In this document: piece after piece, positions 1 to 10,589 of the stretch | How the letters are laid out: each line of letters opens with the position of its first letter | Position numbering within the stretch: the first letter of the stretch is position 1 | Assembly: GCF_035222375.1 (NCBI RefSeq) | Contig: NC_085891.1 | Coordinates: 1,860,001-1,924,000 of the forward strand | Source of the DNA: Podospora pseudocomata | Taxonomy: Eukaryota; Ascomycota; Sordariomycetes; Sordariales; Podosporaceae | Length of the DNA: 64,000 nt | Reading direction: 5' to 3' | Notes under the pieces: generated by a model | The model's input: the letters and a program-made list of their open reading frames with translations, nothing else | What the model was told of the DNA's origin: nothing | Databases searched by the model: none | Position numbers and translations under genes: made by a program

Positions 1-1498
1 ATGTTCACAAGTCCATCAGCTGTGTTGCTGTCCTAGTATAAGTAAGAAGCCCGGACCCCTTATTCTACAGGTCGAGACTCCATCTCATTACACACCATGA
101 CATAGCTACCGTGTACGATGCAAATCAAAGATGCCTTGGCTTGCCCGGGCACAACAATAGAGATGCAAGGACGGGGACATCCGGAACGCCGTCACAGTCA
201 AAGACTCAGAATCCACCCTGCTTCCATCCTCCTTGTGCCGTGTCTGGGAAGAATGGCTTTGTCTTTTCCCCGGAGGCACAGAACCATCAGCATGAACGAC
301 GCTATCGTCAGAGTGGACGGGTTAGTACCATCTACGCAATATGATTCCTTGAATCCTATATCCTGTGCTTCAGTTGTAGTGGTGGGTGGGTGGTGGAGGG
401 GGGCAAAACGGTCAGATAACCGTTACCCATCCGTCGTCATAATAATAATGATAATAATAATAAACGGTGCCCCCTGGGCGCTGGAAAGGGAGGAGGTTCG
501 AAAACAGTTGCCCAAAGCGACCCCTGCCAATCCCATTTCTGGACCTCTGTCGTCGTGCCATCGGCGCCATCACTTCAGCAGTGAACCCCACCGCAGAAGC
601 AACAGGACCAGGGACATGGACAGGGCTGATACCTTTTATCCCCTATCCGTAATTGGCGTTGGGAGCCCGCCCACTGCTTTTCCAAGTGCCCGTTTCCCAA
701 AAGACTGTCTCTTCCCTCTCAACGAAAGGTCAGGAACGGTGGTTCTTTTGCCTGAGCGTTGGGAGGCTGTCTTAATAGACGCTGTTAAGACCCCATTTTT
801 ATGTTTCTCTGCCTCACCCTTCCCCCCGAGAAAAGAGCGGTCCAAGATTCTGGATTCTTGTTCCTGAATCTCACTCGAGGAAACGAAACGCCGCAGTGAC
901 TGACTTGTTCCTCCTGCTTCCTTTCCGTGGAGACCGGACCACCCCGAGACCTACAGGCTGCTGAACAACACCGGCACTGCAATCATCACCTCCAGTCACA
1001 CACACGACGTCCCAGTCCCAGTCCGCACCGCGCACAACCCGGACAGCCCGCGTACTTCCTATCCTGTTGTCCCTCGCGACACATCCTACACCTTGGACGA
1101 CACACACACACACACCCCCAATTGGCCTCCTCCCACTATCTCGTGCATCCAACCTGCCGTCTCGACCGAACCGTGACGTTGCGTCGGAACAATTTACAAT
1201 TCCGCCTCGCGGAGCTGCAGAGGTGCTGAAGAAGAAACCCACAGGCAGGTCGCTGAAGACGCGCCAACGAAAAGGGACCACTCGAGCCACTCGAGTACCG
1301 CCAAGGCGCTCTTATTTCGGTCCACGGGACCTTTTGAGCAGCTTCTCAGCCAGGAACCGGCCACTTTTAAGGGCCCTTCTCTACCAAGCAAAACAACCTC
1401 GACCAAAAACCCGCCGATTTGATACCTACCTACTTTTGGCGCAGCCATGCCCCGCCTGATTCTTTGGGATCTTCTACCGCATTGTTGATACAACTGTC

Positions 1499-1505
1499 TG
1501 AAACA
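1499..1505 (+). promoter_or_regulatory. Candidate pheromone-response element (TGAAACA)
   Basis: The sequence TGAAACA matches the Ste12 pheromone-response element of yeasts and lies 329 nt before the FAR1-like start codon. Yeast FAR1 is induced by pheromone through such elements (established for yeast). A 7-mer is expected by chance roughly once per 8 kb on both strands together, so one copy in this 1.8 kb leader is weak evidence. Confidence 0.25.
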
Positions 1506-1763
1506 ACAGGGCTCCCCTTGACCAAAGATTGAACGAACGGGACGGGAGTAGCAACTTTAATAGTCTGTTACAACCACAGGCCGACAGGCAGCAGATCTCC
1601 CGGGAGAGCCAAAACGATTTAGACTTGGGCGCCGTCGACGATTTAGTCCCACAGATCCTCTCACCCGCGGGAGCCACTCGAACCATACACTGCAGCCTGC
1701 AGCTTGGACGATAAAGAGAAGAGAGCAACACACGAAACGAAAGGACGAAGAAGTTTTGGTTGA

Positions 1764-1800
1764 AAGAGAAGAGAAGAGAAGAGAAGAGAAGAGAAGAGAG
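1764..1800 (+). repeat. GAGAA purine microsatellite in 5' leader
   Basis: About seven tandem GAGAA units end about 33 nt before the FAR1-like ATG. The purine-only tract is likely in the transcribed leader. Copy number is likely to vary between isolates (inference). Confidence 0.8.
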
Positions 1801-1833
1801 CAGGATATCAGCAGTTATATCTGCAACACACAC

Positions 1834-4800
1834 ATGTTCAGCAGATCATCTAGATCGCACGCCAAGAAGACTCAGGGTTTTGCGACGGAGCATCAGCGAA
1901 GGAATCACGACAATTTCGAACGGGCAGGGCTCTCAGACCTAGGCTCCGACTCGGCGACGGTGCGGTCTGGTGGTGGCGGCGCTTGGAGAACAGACTTTGG
2001 CCCGTCGAACCACAACTACTACACCGGCAGCAGTAGCGCTGCGAGGTCTTACGGGGCGCCGTTGTACCCGGAGAAGAGTAGGTTCCCGTGCCCTTGTGTT
2101 TCCCTGTCTATCGTCTTTTGGAAAATGCCCCTCGCTGGGTCTCTCGGTGGTGACCCCGTCCTGATTTGACTGCGCCGTATCATCACGGCCGCACTCTGCC
2201 AGCCAGTCAGGCCAGTAGACTCGGCACCGAGGTTGTCTGCGCCGTGTGGCTTGCCACCAAGTAGATAGATCTCCACAGCCGGTGTGAACAAGGGCTAATC
2301 CCGCCACTCTCCAGGTTTCTCCATCGCATCAGGGACGCTTCACGCGCCATCGCACCGCTCGACGGCCTCGGTCAGCTCCAACAAGTCGCGCGAGAGCAAC
2401 TCGAGATCCATCTCGACGACGCAGGGCGCCATGAATTCAGACAGGACCCGGTCGCGCAGGGAGCGCACCTTTGTGGGGAGCGAGTGCGCCGTGTGCGAGG
2501 AGCCGTTGGAACACACGCTCCGGGGCGAGAGGATATTGCAGTTCTCGTGCACCCACGTGGCCCACGAGGCGTGCTTCTACGAGTTCATCCGCGAGTTTGA
2601 TTCCCAGTACTGCCCGACATGCAATGCGCCACTGCACCTGGACACCAGCCGCGGCGGAAACGTGCTGGATATAGGTAAGGACGTCGAGGAACGAATGCGA
2701 TTATGGAAGCAGGTTGGTACTGACCCAACGTTTGTTTGGTGCTTTTAGAAAAAATCAGCAATATGGTGCGCGCAGTGTCAGTAAATGACACCAGATCACA
2801 GGGAACTCCGACCCCGACGACGCAGCATTGGGATGATCCGGGAAGGCCGCAGAGCCGGGGGTCGAGCGCGCGACCTGGTGGTGGTGGATCAAATGGTCAC
2901 CGGGATGCTCCTCGAGGAAGCCAGCGGGACAGCCGCGAGAGTCGGGAAGCGCCGCCTTCGGATCACCGCTACAACGGGCCGAGACACGCGCGGAGTGATA
3001 GCGAGGCGACGGGTGTTGCCTCTTCGGGAGGATACCCAGAAACGACGCAGAGCGGACCACCGCGGCGACACGATTATGATGTTCAGGCCATGGAGACCTC
3101 GCTCGCCAGCCCCCGGACGGTCACTCGGAATCCCATCCCCGCGCCCACGGTTACGGTGCGGTCAGAGTTTCCCACCATCACGAGGTCACGCCAGCAGCAG
3201 ACGCTCACCTGTCTGGTAACGGTGGAGGTGCCGGATATCAAGTGGCGGCCCGACCCAGAAGACCTGCAGGCCGCCCCTCCGCCGTTGGCGCCACCGAGAG
3301 CCGAGGAGCAGTTCCACAGGGCGCCTTCACCAGCGCAAAGTGCGCCGCGGTTCTATCCGTACGAGTCGGCAGAGGTGCTGGCCGAGATGACGGAGAGCCT
3401 GCGCAACCGGGTAGACAACTGGCATGGTTTGGACTTCAGCCGGTAAGTGGTGTGAAGGGCATACAGTCTCGAGGAAAAGTTGGCTAACGGCAGACGGGTA
3501 GATTTGGAAAGCTTCGATTGTACGGCACACTCCGTGTGGGCAAGGACAAAGTGTCATGGCAGGAGCTCGAGTGTTTCCTGTTTGCAGAGATGCTCATCTG
3601 CGTCAAGGAGAAGAAATCTGCGCAACAACCATCACAGTGGGAGGACCAGGATGCGCCACGGAAAAGCACACGCTGCACGCTCAAGGGATCGATTCTCATC
3701 AAGAAGCATCTCAACGAGGTGTCGTACAGTGGCAGCATGGACGAGAACATTCTCACCCTCAGCTTATCAGTAGCCGAGCTGCCCCAATTCCATCTTCGGT
3801 TTGAGAACCGAAACCAGCTCAAGCTGTGGCAGCAGGCCCTGTTGGACCTCAACGCTGTTGAGACGTCGCCCGTACGCAGTCCCGAATATGACCGTGGCGA
3901 GTTTTCAGAAACAGATGAGGATGACTGGCAAAGAACACCTGGCTCTGGCCGACCACAACGAGTGTCGTCCCTGGCTTCCTCATGGGGCGGCGCCAAGTCG
4001 GCCACAACTGCGCCTACCGAGTACACCAACTTTGCGAGGAGCCCTCTTCTGCCCTCGATTCATGTGCCTGTGGATGTTGTGGTGGTGGTGCCCATATCGG
4101 CTTCGATGCAGGGTGTCAAGATCAACCTGGTTCGCGATGCTCTTCGGTTTATGGTACACACGCTCGGCGACCGTGACCGCATGGGCTTGGTGACCTTTGG
4201 ATCATCTGGTGGCGGCGTACCTATCGTCGGCATGACGACCAAGGCGTGGCCTGGCTGGAGTAATGTTCTGAACTCGATCAAGCCCGTTGGACAAAAGAGC
4301 CACCGTGCTGATGTTGTCGAGGGCGCCAATGTGGCCATGGATCTGCTCATGGGCCGCAAATACAACAACCCCATCGCGACCATCATGCTGATCAGCGATG
4401 CCTCCACCTCGGACGCCGACAGCGTCGACTTTGTGGTATCGCGCGCCGAAGCAGCCAAGATCACCATCCACTCGTTTGGTCTCGGTATGACCCACAAGCC
4501 GGACACCATGATCGAGCTGTCCACCCGGACAAAGGCCTCGTACACCTATGTAAAAGACTGGATGATGCTTCGAGAGTGTCTCGCCGGCTGCCTCGGCGCC
4601 ATGCAAACTCTTTCTCATCAAAACGTCAAGCTCAAGCTCAAGCTTCCCGAAGGCTCCCCGGCCAAGTTCCACAAGATCAGCGGCGCCCTCCAAATCACCA
4701 AGCGCGCCACGGGCCGCGATGCTGAAGCGTCTATCGGAGACCTCCGCTTCGGCGACAAACGCGATATCCTCGTCCAGCTAGTCATCATCCCAGACAACGC

Positions 4801-5704
4801 CTCCCAAGAGCAGCTTCCGCAAGACCCATGGGATAACATCGTCTCCGGTCTGGAAGCCCTCGGCGGCCCGATGGATCAGGACGAGCAACGAACCGTCTCG
4901 GTAGAGGAAGTCCCCCTCATCCAAGCCGAGCTCATCTGGGGTGACATCCTCCGTGACGGCACATCCCAACACACTCGCCCTTCGCTCCTGGCAATTACCA
5001 TGCTGCCCGCCTCGAACTCGAAGAAGTCGTGGAATAACTCCCAGCCCATCCCTCCCCACCCACACATCGTCCAGCGGAGGATGGAGCTCTTGACGTCAGA
5101 CATGTTAACACGGGCACTAACCCTCGTCTCCCGCGGCCAGCACGACCGCGCCCACACTTTGCTCAACGAAACCCGCTCCATCCTCAAAGGCCTCGGGAAA
5201 GGCGGGTTGCCACCCGTCCCACCGCTCCCCCCATCGGGAGGCAACAAATCTCAACCCTCCACCCCCCACCCGGACAACGCCAACCCCTCCCCCACGGCCG
5301 GCACCCCAGACAGGAAGAACACACCCTCTCCCACGTCGGGGAACCACTCCTCTGCCGGCAGCTTCCCACCGGTGCCAGGGCAGATCTCCCGTTCCAGATC
5401 GACAGACGGACTGGGGGTGATGGGAACAGCAGCGGGGATAGACACGAACACGGTTGCGGCGCTGGATGCCGAGCTGGAGAGCAGTCTCGAGTGGATCAAC
5501 CACCCGGCCGTGTTTGGGCGGGACAGCAGGAAGGCGGTGCTGCAGGCGATCGGGGTGATCAGCAGCCAGAGGGCGTTTACGTTCCGGACGCCGATTGAGA
5601 GCCTGTGGGCGGGGAGGGTGTCGGGTGTGAAGAAGCTGACGGAAAAGTCCAGGGAGTGGAGGGAGGAGGGGGGAGGGGAGGGGGGGATCATGGAGGAGGC
5701 TTAG
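1834..5704 (+). CDS. FAR1-like mating-pathway scaffold (RING-H2, PH, VWA)
   Basis: Four exons: 1834-2077, 2315-2674, 2749-3442, 3502-5704. All phases agree and give 1166 aa. A basic N-terminus comes first. A RING-H2 finger follows with ligands C139, C142, C160, H162, H165, C168, C181 and C184. Then come a low-complexity linker, a PH-like domain at about 434-550, and a VWA domain at about 620-806. The tail is Pro/Ser-rich. RING + PH + VWA is the order of yeast Far1/Ste5, and filamentous ascomycetes are reported to carry one such Far1-like protein (established, from memory). In yeast these proteins bind the G-protein beta-gamma dimer and organise MAPK or polarity factors at the membrane. Odd point: the first VWA strand reads VVVVVPISASM, so the Asp of the usual DxSxS metal site is missing and the domain probably does not bind metal. 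Intron 1 (237 nt) is long for this window. I chose the first ATG that stays open into the RING exon. Confidence 0.88.
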
Positions 5705-5944
5705 GAGGGGGTGGTGGTGTTGTGGTCTTCCCCTCCCCTGGGTTTGCTTGGGGTTTTTGAGTATGGGAGGGAGCGAGCATCTTGGCGTCGTTTTACGATT
5801 TTGGTGGAAGTTTTATTTTTATTTTTATTTTTTAAGTGCGATCTGTTCTTGTTTTACACTTGGGTTTTTTTTTTCGAGAGTTGTTACACTTCGATTTTAT
5901 CTCTCACACTTTCGAATACCCCCTATTCATATACTTGCAACCTC

Positions 5945-5966
5945 TTTTTTTTTTTTTTTTTTTTTT
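5945..5966 (+). repeat. Poly-T run
   Basis: Twenty-two uninterrupted T, followed by more T-rich sequence. It lies in the probable 3' flank of the FAR1-like gene. Confidence 0.9.
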
Positions 5967-6075
5967 CTTTTTTTTTGGTTTTTTTTTGGGTCTACGTTTC
6001 TGCTTCCGTTGGAAAACTCAGGTTTTGCTTTGAAAGAGCGGAGGAAGGGGTTGGGGGGTGGGGTGGGGTGGGAGG

Positions 6076-6101
6076 ATATATATATATATATATATATATA
6101 T
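6076..6101. repeat. (AT)13 microsatellite
   Basis: Thirteen AT units between a G-rich tract and a T-rich tract. Length is likely to vary. Confidence 0.9.
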
Positions 6102-7029
6102 TTGCTTGGATGAGATACCATTCTGCTTTTTTCTTTTTTTTTTTTTTTCTTTTTTTTTGGTTTTCTTTTCGATTATTTTTTGTCTGGTGGTGCGCGGACG
6201 AAGGGAAGAGCGGAGGATAATTCTTTTTGTTGCTGTTTTTTTTTTGGACAAGACAATTTCACAGTACATGGTTCTATCAACCTTTTTTGTTTCCTTTATG
6301 TATACGGTGGTGGGAGGTGGGTGGTGGTATGAACCTGATATGTAGTCCATGTGCGCAGTTTCGGAGGTGTGGGGTGTCTTGGGTTTGGTCTTCAGCGCGG
6401 GGGAACGGGGTGGTATGTGAGATGAAAATATATCTTTTTATGTTCGTGCTCTTGTTGATACAAGAATTGTTTGTGGATTGTGAACTGCCGGAAGAGTGAA
6501 GCTGTCCCCGGCATGCGGAGCTTTCCGGGAAAACGTTTTCTGCACGGAACGGCCCGCTGTGAGACTAAAAGTTGCAAGAGTGGAAGCGAGAGCCACTTTG
6601 GATTCCAACGGCTTTCGGTTTGGGTAGACCGTTGTTGACAGAAACCGGTGGTGGATATGAAATGAAGAAAGAGGGATTGTATGTCATATTGACCCAGACA
6701 ATTTGGTCATCCATGAACTGTAGATAGCTGCCGGGTACACTACCTTGTAGTCACGACGCTCAGGTGTTGCCAATGTTTGTTCTAGCTCATGACCACCTAG
6801 AATAGGCCAAGGCTGGCGGGAGCCCACATTGGGCAGCAGCATGATGACATGACAGATCGGGGGATCGCATCCTTTTCTTTGGTAGTTGTTCAACTCGAGC
6901 AGCAGTTATCAGGCAAGGCCAGTGTTGGTTATACAGCGGCTCCTGCCATCGGCAAAAACGGAAACACACCCAATTCCGTTTCGTTCAGCTGGTTCAGGAT
7001 GCCCTAGCAAATTGCCACGTCTATTTTTT

Positions 7030-7038
7030 TTATCAGAT
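7030..7038 (-). promoter_or_regulatory. Candidate SreA/Fep1-type iron GATA site
   Basis: The minus strand reads ATCTGATAA, an exact match to the ATCWGATAA site of fungal iron-sensing GATA repressors (SREA, Fep1, Sre; established). It lies about 850 nt before the start of a siderophore transporter, a classic target class. A second GATAA lies a few bases away on the plus strand. The 9-mer is expected about once per 65 kb by chance on both strands. Function is inferred. Confidence 0.5.
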
Positions 7039-7889
7039 GGAAATGATAATCTCTGACCAATCAGGGTGGGCAAGAGAGCGGTTCGAGCGAAGTCGCTTGT
7101 TCCCCTCTTCCCGTTGGGCTGGCCGGTGGGGTCTGGCGTTCCCGCTGTTTGTTGGTCCCCAAAGTTCCCAGGCAGGGTCAGTGAATCCCGTTGAAAATGT
7201 AGGCATTCGTTCCAGCGCATGAGCTGCTGCGAGAAATGAGGATGGGGATTTGGAGGGGCAAGGTTGCTTTGCTGTCTGGGTGGGTGAACCGAGGATTTTT
7301 TTTTTTTACTCAAACGTCTGAACCATTTTATTCTTGAAGGCTGAATGAAGGAGGGGGATTTCAGTTCAGACAGTATACCACCCACCCACCCACACACACC
7401 GAAACACGAACCGACACGGCGAAGGCAACCACTTACGCTAGCCAGCCTGCTCACTGCCCCTGCTGATCGCGGAGGTGAGGTGAGGAGCTCTCACTCGTTC
7501 GACAGTGGGGAGGGGGTTCGGGTAGCCTGGGACTCCCAAACTCAGACCCTTCTGAATGCGCCAAATAAGAACCTGGAATAGTTGTCTTGTCTCACCTTAC
7601 CTGATCAGGCCTTTTTGCTCATCTCATTTGGGAGGCACCCACACACCTACCTCACTTTTCATCTCACATTTGAAATCCTTCATTCATTTGGACCCTCATC
7701 AGACTTTCATCGGCACATACACACGGAAGATGAACTTTTTTGCGGTTGGGGCGAAACGATTATTATTTTTTGTTTCATATTCTTTTCATCCCTTCCAGGC
7801 GGCTCTGTTGATGGTTGGAGGGGCATAATAACAGCTGCGGCATAAAATCGATCCAGGCACCTTGCATACTATTTCAACAGAGGCAACCA

Positions 7890-9804
7890 TGGCAGACAGC
7901 CAACCGCTCCTGGGCAACAGGGCTGATGACTACGGCTCAACTACGGCTGGTGAAGATGGGATTATTGAGAGGATACCAACACCGTTAGGTGCAGAGGAGG
8001 AGGAGGAGGAGGGGGGGAGGATATACAAGATGGTGTACTGCGCATCGAGGCGGTTTCTCGGTTATGGACGAAAAGGGGGTTGATGATTGCTTACTTGGGG
8101 TGAGTTGCCCCCTTTACCTTGAGCTGTCGGACACAATCAACAAACAGTACTGATAGAACGTAATAGCATATTCTTCATGGCCTTTACCACGTCGCTTGAA
8201 GGTCAAGTGACATACTCCCTTTCCGCATTCGCCGTCAGTTCGTTCAACAAGCACTCGTTGCTGTCGACGGTTTATGTGGTCCAAGGGGTGGTTAATGGTA
8301 TGTTTTGTCAATCTGGTATTCGTAACGGGAGTCGAGTGCTAACAAAGTGTTTACAGCTGTCATCAAACCCCCTATGGCCAAGATAGCCGACGTCTTTGGC
8401 CGACTAGAGGCCTTCTCCATATGCATCGTCCTGTGTGTTCTGGGATACATCCTCATGGCCGCCTCGCGAAACGTCGAAACGTATGCCTCGGCGCAGATAT
8501 TTTACGCGGCCGGCTTCACCGGATTGCAGATCCTGCAGCAGGTCTTCATCGCCGACACGAGCGATTTCCTTAACCGCGCCCTGTTTTCGAGTCTGCCGGA
8601 CAGCCCGTTTCTGGTAACCGTCTGGATAGGACCAGCCATCGCGGCGTTGTTCCTCGCAAAGAGCACATGGCGCTGGGGATACGCCGTCTGGACCATCATT
8701 CTCCCGCTGGCCTTTTTGCCCCTCGGGCTGAGCCTGCTCATCAACGGCCGCAAGGCAGAGAAGCTGGGCTTGGTACCAAAGCGACGCGCCATGAGCACCA
8801 CCTCCTCGGCCGACAACAAAAAGCCCTCACTTTCAACAGCAGCCAGAAACCTCTTCCAAGAACTCGACGGCATCGGCATCCTCCTCTTCTCCCTCGGCCT
8901 CTCCCTCATCCTCATCCCCCTAACCCTCGTCTCCCGCTCCAAAACCGGCTGGCACGACCCCCACATCATCCTCATGATCCTCAGCGGCATCCTTCTCCTA
9001 GTCCTCTTCCCCCTCTGGGAATCCCGCGCTCTTCACCCCCTCTTGCCGCTAGAACTTCTCAAGTCCCGCACCTTCGTCGCCGGGTGTCTACTTGGCTTTT
9101 TTTATTTTGCCGTCTTTTACATCGCCGTCCAACCTTACTTTTACTCTTACCTCCTCGTGGCCCTCAACCTCCCCGTCACCAGCGCAGGACCCATAACCCA
9201 AACCTTTTCCTTCGCCTCCACCATCGCCGCCATCGCCGCGAGTCTAGTCATCAAGCGCCTAGGCGGTGAACCCCGCCCAAAACCCTGGATCGTCTTCGGC
9301 GCAACAATCTACACCCTCGCCATCCTGCTGCTGCTCCACACCCGCAAGCGCGGCGTTTCCGAACCGGTCCTCTACACAGCGCAGATGTTCCTCGGCGCCG
9401 GAGCGGGGTTGATGCACGTGGCTACTCAGCTCGTCGTCCAGGCGGCTGCGTCTTCGAGCTCCAACCTCAAGGGGAGGAACCGGCATCAGCACGTCGGGGT
9501 GGCGACCGCGGCGTTTTTGACGCTGGTGCAAGTCGGGAGCGCGGTGGGGAGCGCGGTGAGCGGGGCGATTTGGGGGAGGTTGATACCGGGGAAGCTGAGG
9601 GAGTATCTCCCTGAGGATGCGAAGGGAGAGGCGGGCAAGATTTATGGGAGCGTGAGGGAGGCGGTGTCGTATCCGTGGGGGAGTCCTGAACGGGAGGCGA
9701 TTGCGAGGAGCTATCAGGAGACTGTGGAGGTGCTGCTTTGGGTGGCGCTGGGCGTTTGTGTGCCGGTGCTGGTTATGGCTTGGGCGGTGGGGATTTTAGG
9801 TTGA
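7890..9804 (+). CDS. Siderophore-iron transporter (ARN/SIT family, MFS), frame broken at a G run
   Basis: Exons 7890-8099, 8167-8297 and 8357-9804. The protein matches the fungal siderophore H+ symporter family, which imports ferric siderophores across the plasma membrane. Family landmarks are the pre-TM1 segment RIEAVSRLWTKRGLMIAYLG, the MAFTTSLEGQ segment, NKHSLLSTVYVVQGVVNAV, KPPMAKIADVFGRLEAF and many hydrophobic spans after it (family norm about 14). The reading frame shifts by one base inside the G7 run at 8011-8017. Upstream, the frame ends in an acidic poly-Glu stretch. Downstream, the frame one base over reads DIQDGVLRIEA, as expected in the family. Dropping one G gives 595 aa, a normal family length, and all later intron phases fit. 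No canonical intron of the right length spans the shift. Either the run length is mis-sequenced or the allele is really shifted. The start ATG is the first in the acidic N-terminal frame. Iron control is suggested by the GATA site upstream. Confidence 0.85.
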
Positions 9805-10207
9805 GGGGGGGATCCGAGGCCGGCGGGGGAGGAGGAGGGGAGAAGGGGAAGGGGGTGGTGGGGGTTGTTGCTGTGGGGTGGGAAGAGGAGGGATTAAAAG
9901 GGAAGAAGATATGGTTTGGTTGTTTTTGAGAGAGGGAGGAAGCAAGCGATGATTTTCTGGTTGGATGGCTTGGTCACCAAGCGTTGAATGTTTTGTTGTT
10001 GACACCACGGATTGTTTGAATAGTTTGGGTGTTGGATGTACTGTACTCTTTTGATTTGCTGTATACATTAGAAATACACATGTCGCAAGACAATATCACC
10101 ACCACCCTTATCCCCACCATTCGCCTGTCTTTTCCTTGCTTGCTGGTGGGAAAACAGTCTCAATCATAAGCTCAATATTGGCGCACAAGAACCAATCAGA
10201 ACAACAA
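9805..10207. other. Intergenic between transporter and tRNA-Ala
   Basis: Probable 3' flank of the transporter, G-rich for the first 100 nt. I see no gene. Confidence 0.6.
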
Positions 10208-10295
10208 GGGCGTGTGGCTCAGTTGGTAGAGCGTTCGCTTAGCATACCCCCCACCTGTATGCGAAAGGTCCTGGGTTCGATTCCCAGCTCGTCCA
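10208..10295 (+). tRNA. tRNA-Ala (AGC) with 15-nt intron
   Basis: A 73-nt mature tRNA can be drawn. The acceptor stem is GGGCGTG/CTCGTCC (one U-U mismatch and one G-U), the D-arm is GCTC/GAGC, the anticodon stem is TTCGC/GCGAA with loop TTAGCAT, and the T-arm is CTGGG/CCCAG with loop TTCGATT. The discriminator is A. Anticodon AGC decodes alanine. A 15-nt intron (10246-10260) interrupts the loop after base 37, the canonical site. A near-identical tRNA with a different intron lies at 45825. Confidence 0.93.
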
Positions 10296-10589
10296 CAACC
10301 TTTTGCCCATGAGGGTATTATTTTCTTTTTTTCTTAGGTCCCTGCCAATATTTTTTTGCAGCTTCAAGTTATGAGAGAGTGATTTCAGGTTCACAAACAA
10401 TAGTAGAGCATTAAACCTGCACACCTTCCAGAGGCGCATTATTCCAACTGATTTTAAAATATCAAAAAGACATCGCGATGTGAATACATACATCTATCAC
10501 CCCCCCCCCCACTTTTTCCCTTCTTCACCATTATATACACCCCAGCCCAACGCCTACACTCTCCCATATCACACAACCCCTTCTCCTTA
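10296..10589. other. Short intergenic gap
   Basis: Sequence between the tRNA and the 3' end of the DUF3074 gene. A T-run after the tRNA near 10320-10330 could serve as the Pol III terminator. Nothing else seen. Confidence 0.5.

Larger units (their letters stand above)
1..1833. other. Intergenic / FAR1-like 5' region
   Basis: No gene that I can support. A 249-codon open frame at 118-867 has no recognisable domain and biased low-complexity content, so I leave it out. The stretch holds an ATA/ATG microsatellite near 437-465, a CA-rich tract near 1100, a pheromone-response-like word at 1499-1505 and a purine (GAGAA) repeat just before the start of the next gene. It probably contains the promoter and 5' leader of the FAR1-like gene. 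Confidence 0.5.
5705..7889. other. Intergenic: 3' of FAR1-like, 5' of siderophore transporter
   Basis: Open frames between 5711 and 6350 come from T-rich and TA-repeat sequence and encode only poly-Phe and Tyr-Ile runs, so they are not genes. The stretch holds a T22 run (5945-5966), an AT repeat (6076-6101) and a second T-rich block near 6128-6160. An iron-type GATA site sits at 7030-7038. I see no further gene. Confidence 0.6.

Noticed and set aside
118-867. 249-codon plus-strand frame at the left edge
   Set aside because: No domain, contains a microsatellite-coded Ile/Met run and a skewed composition; more likely upstream leader or intergenic sequence.
5711-6350. Overlapping Phe-rich frames after the FAR1-like gene
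   Set aside because: Generated by poly-T and (AT)n tracts; no coding character.
7950-8029. An intron explaining the transporter frame break
   Set aside because: The plausible donor GTGAAG at 7950 pairs only with acceptors giving the wrong phase or a G-run acceptor. The protein also reads continuously across the run if one base is dropped.
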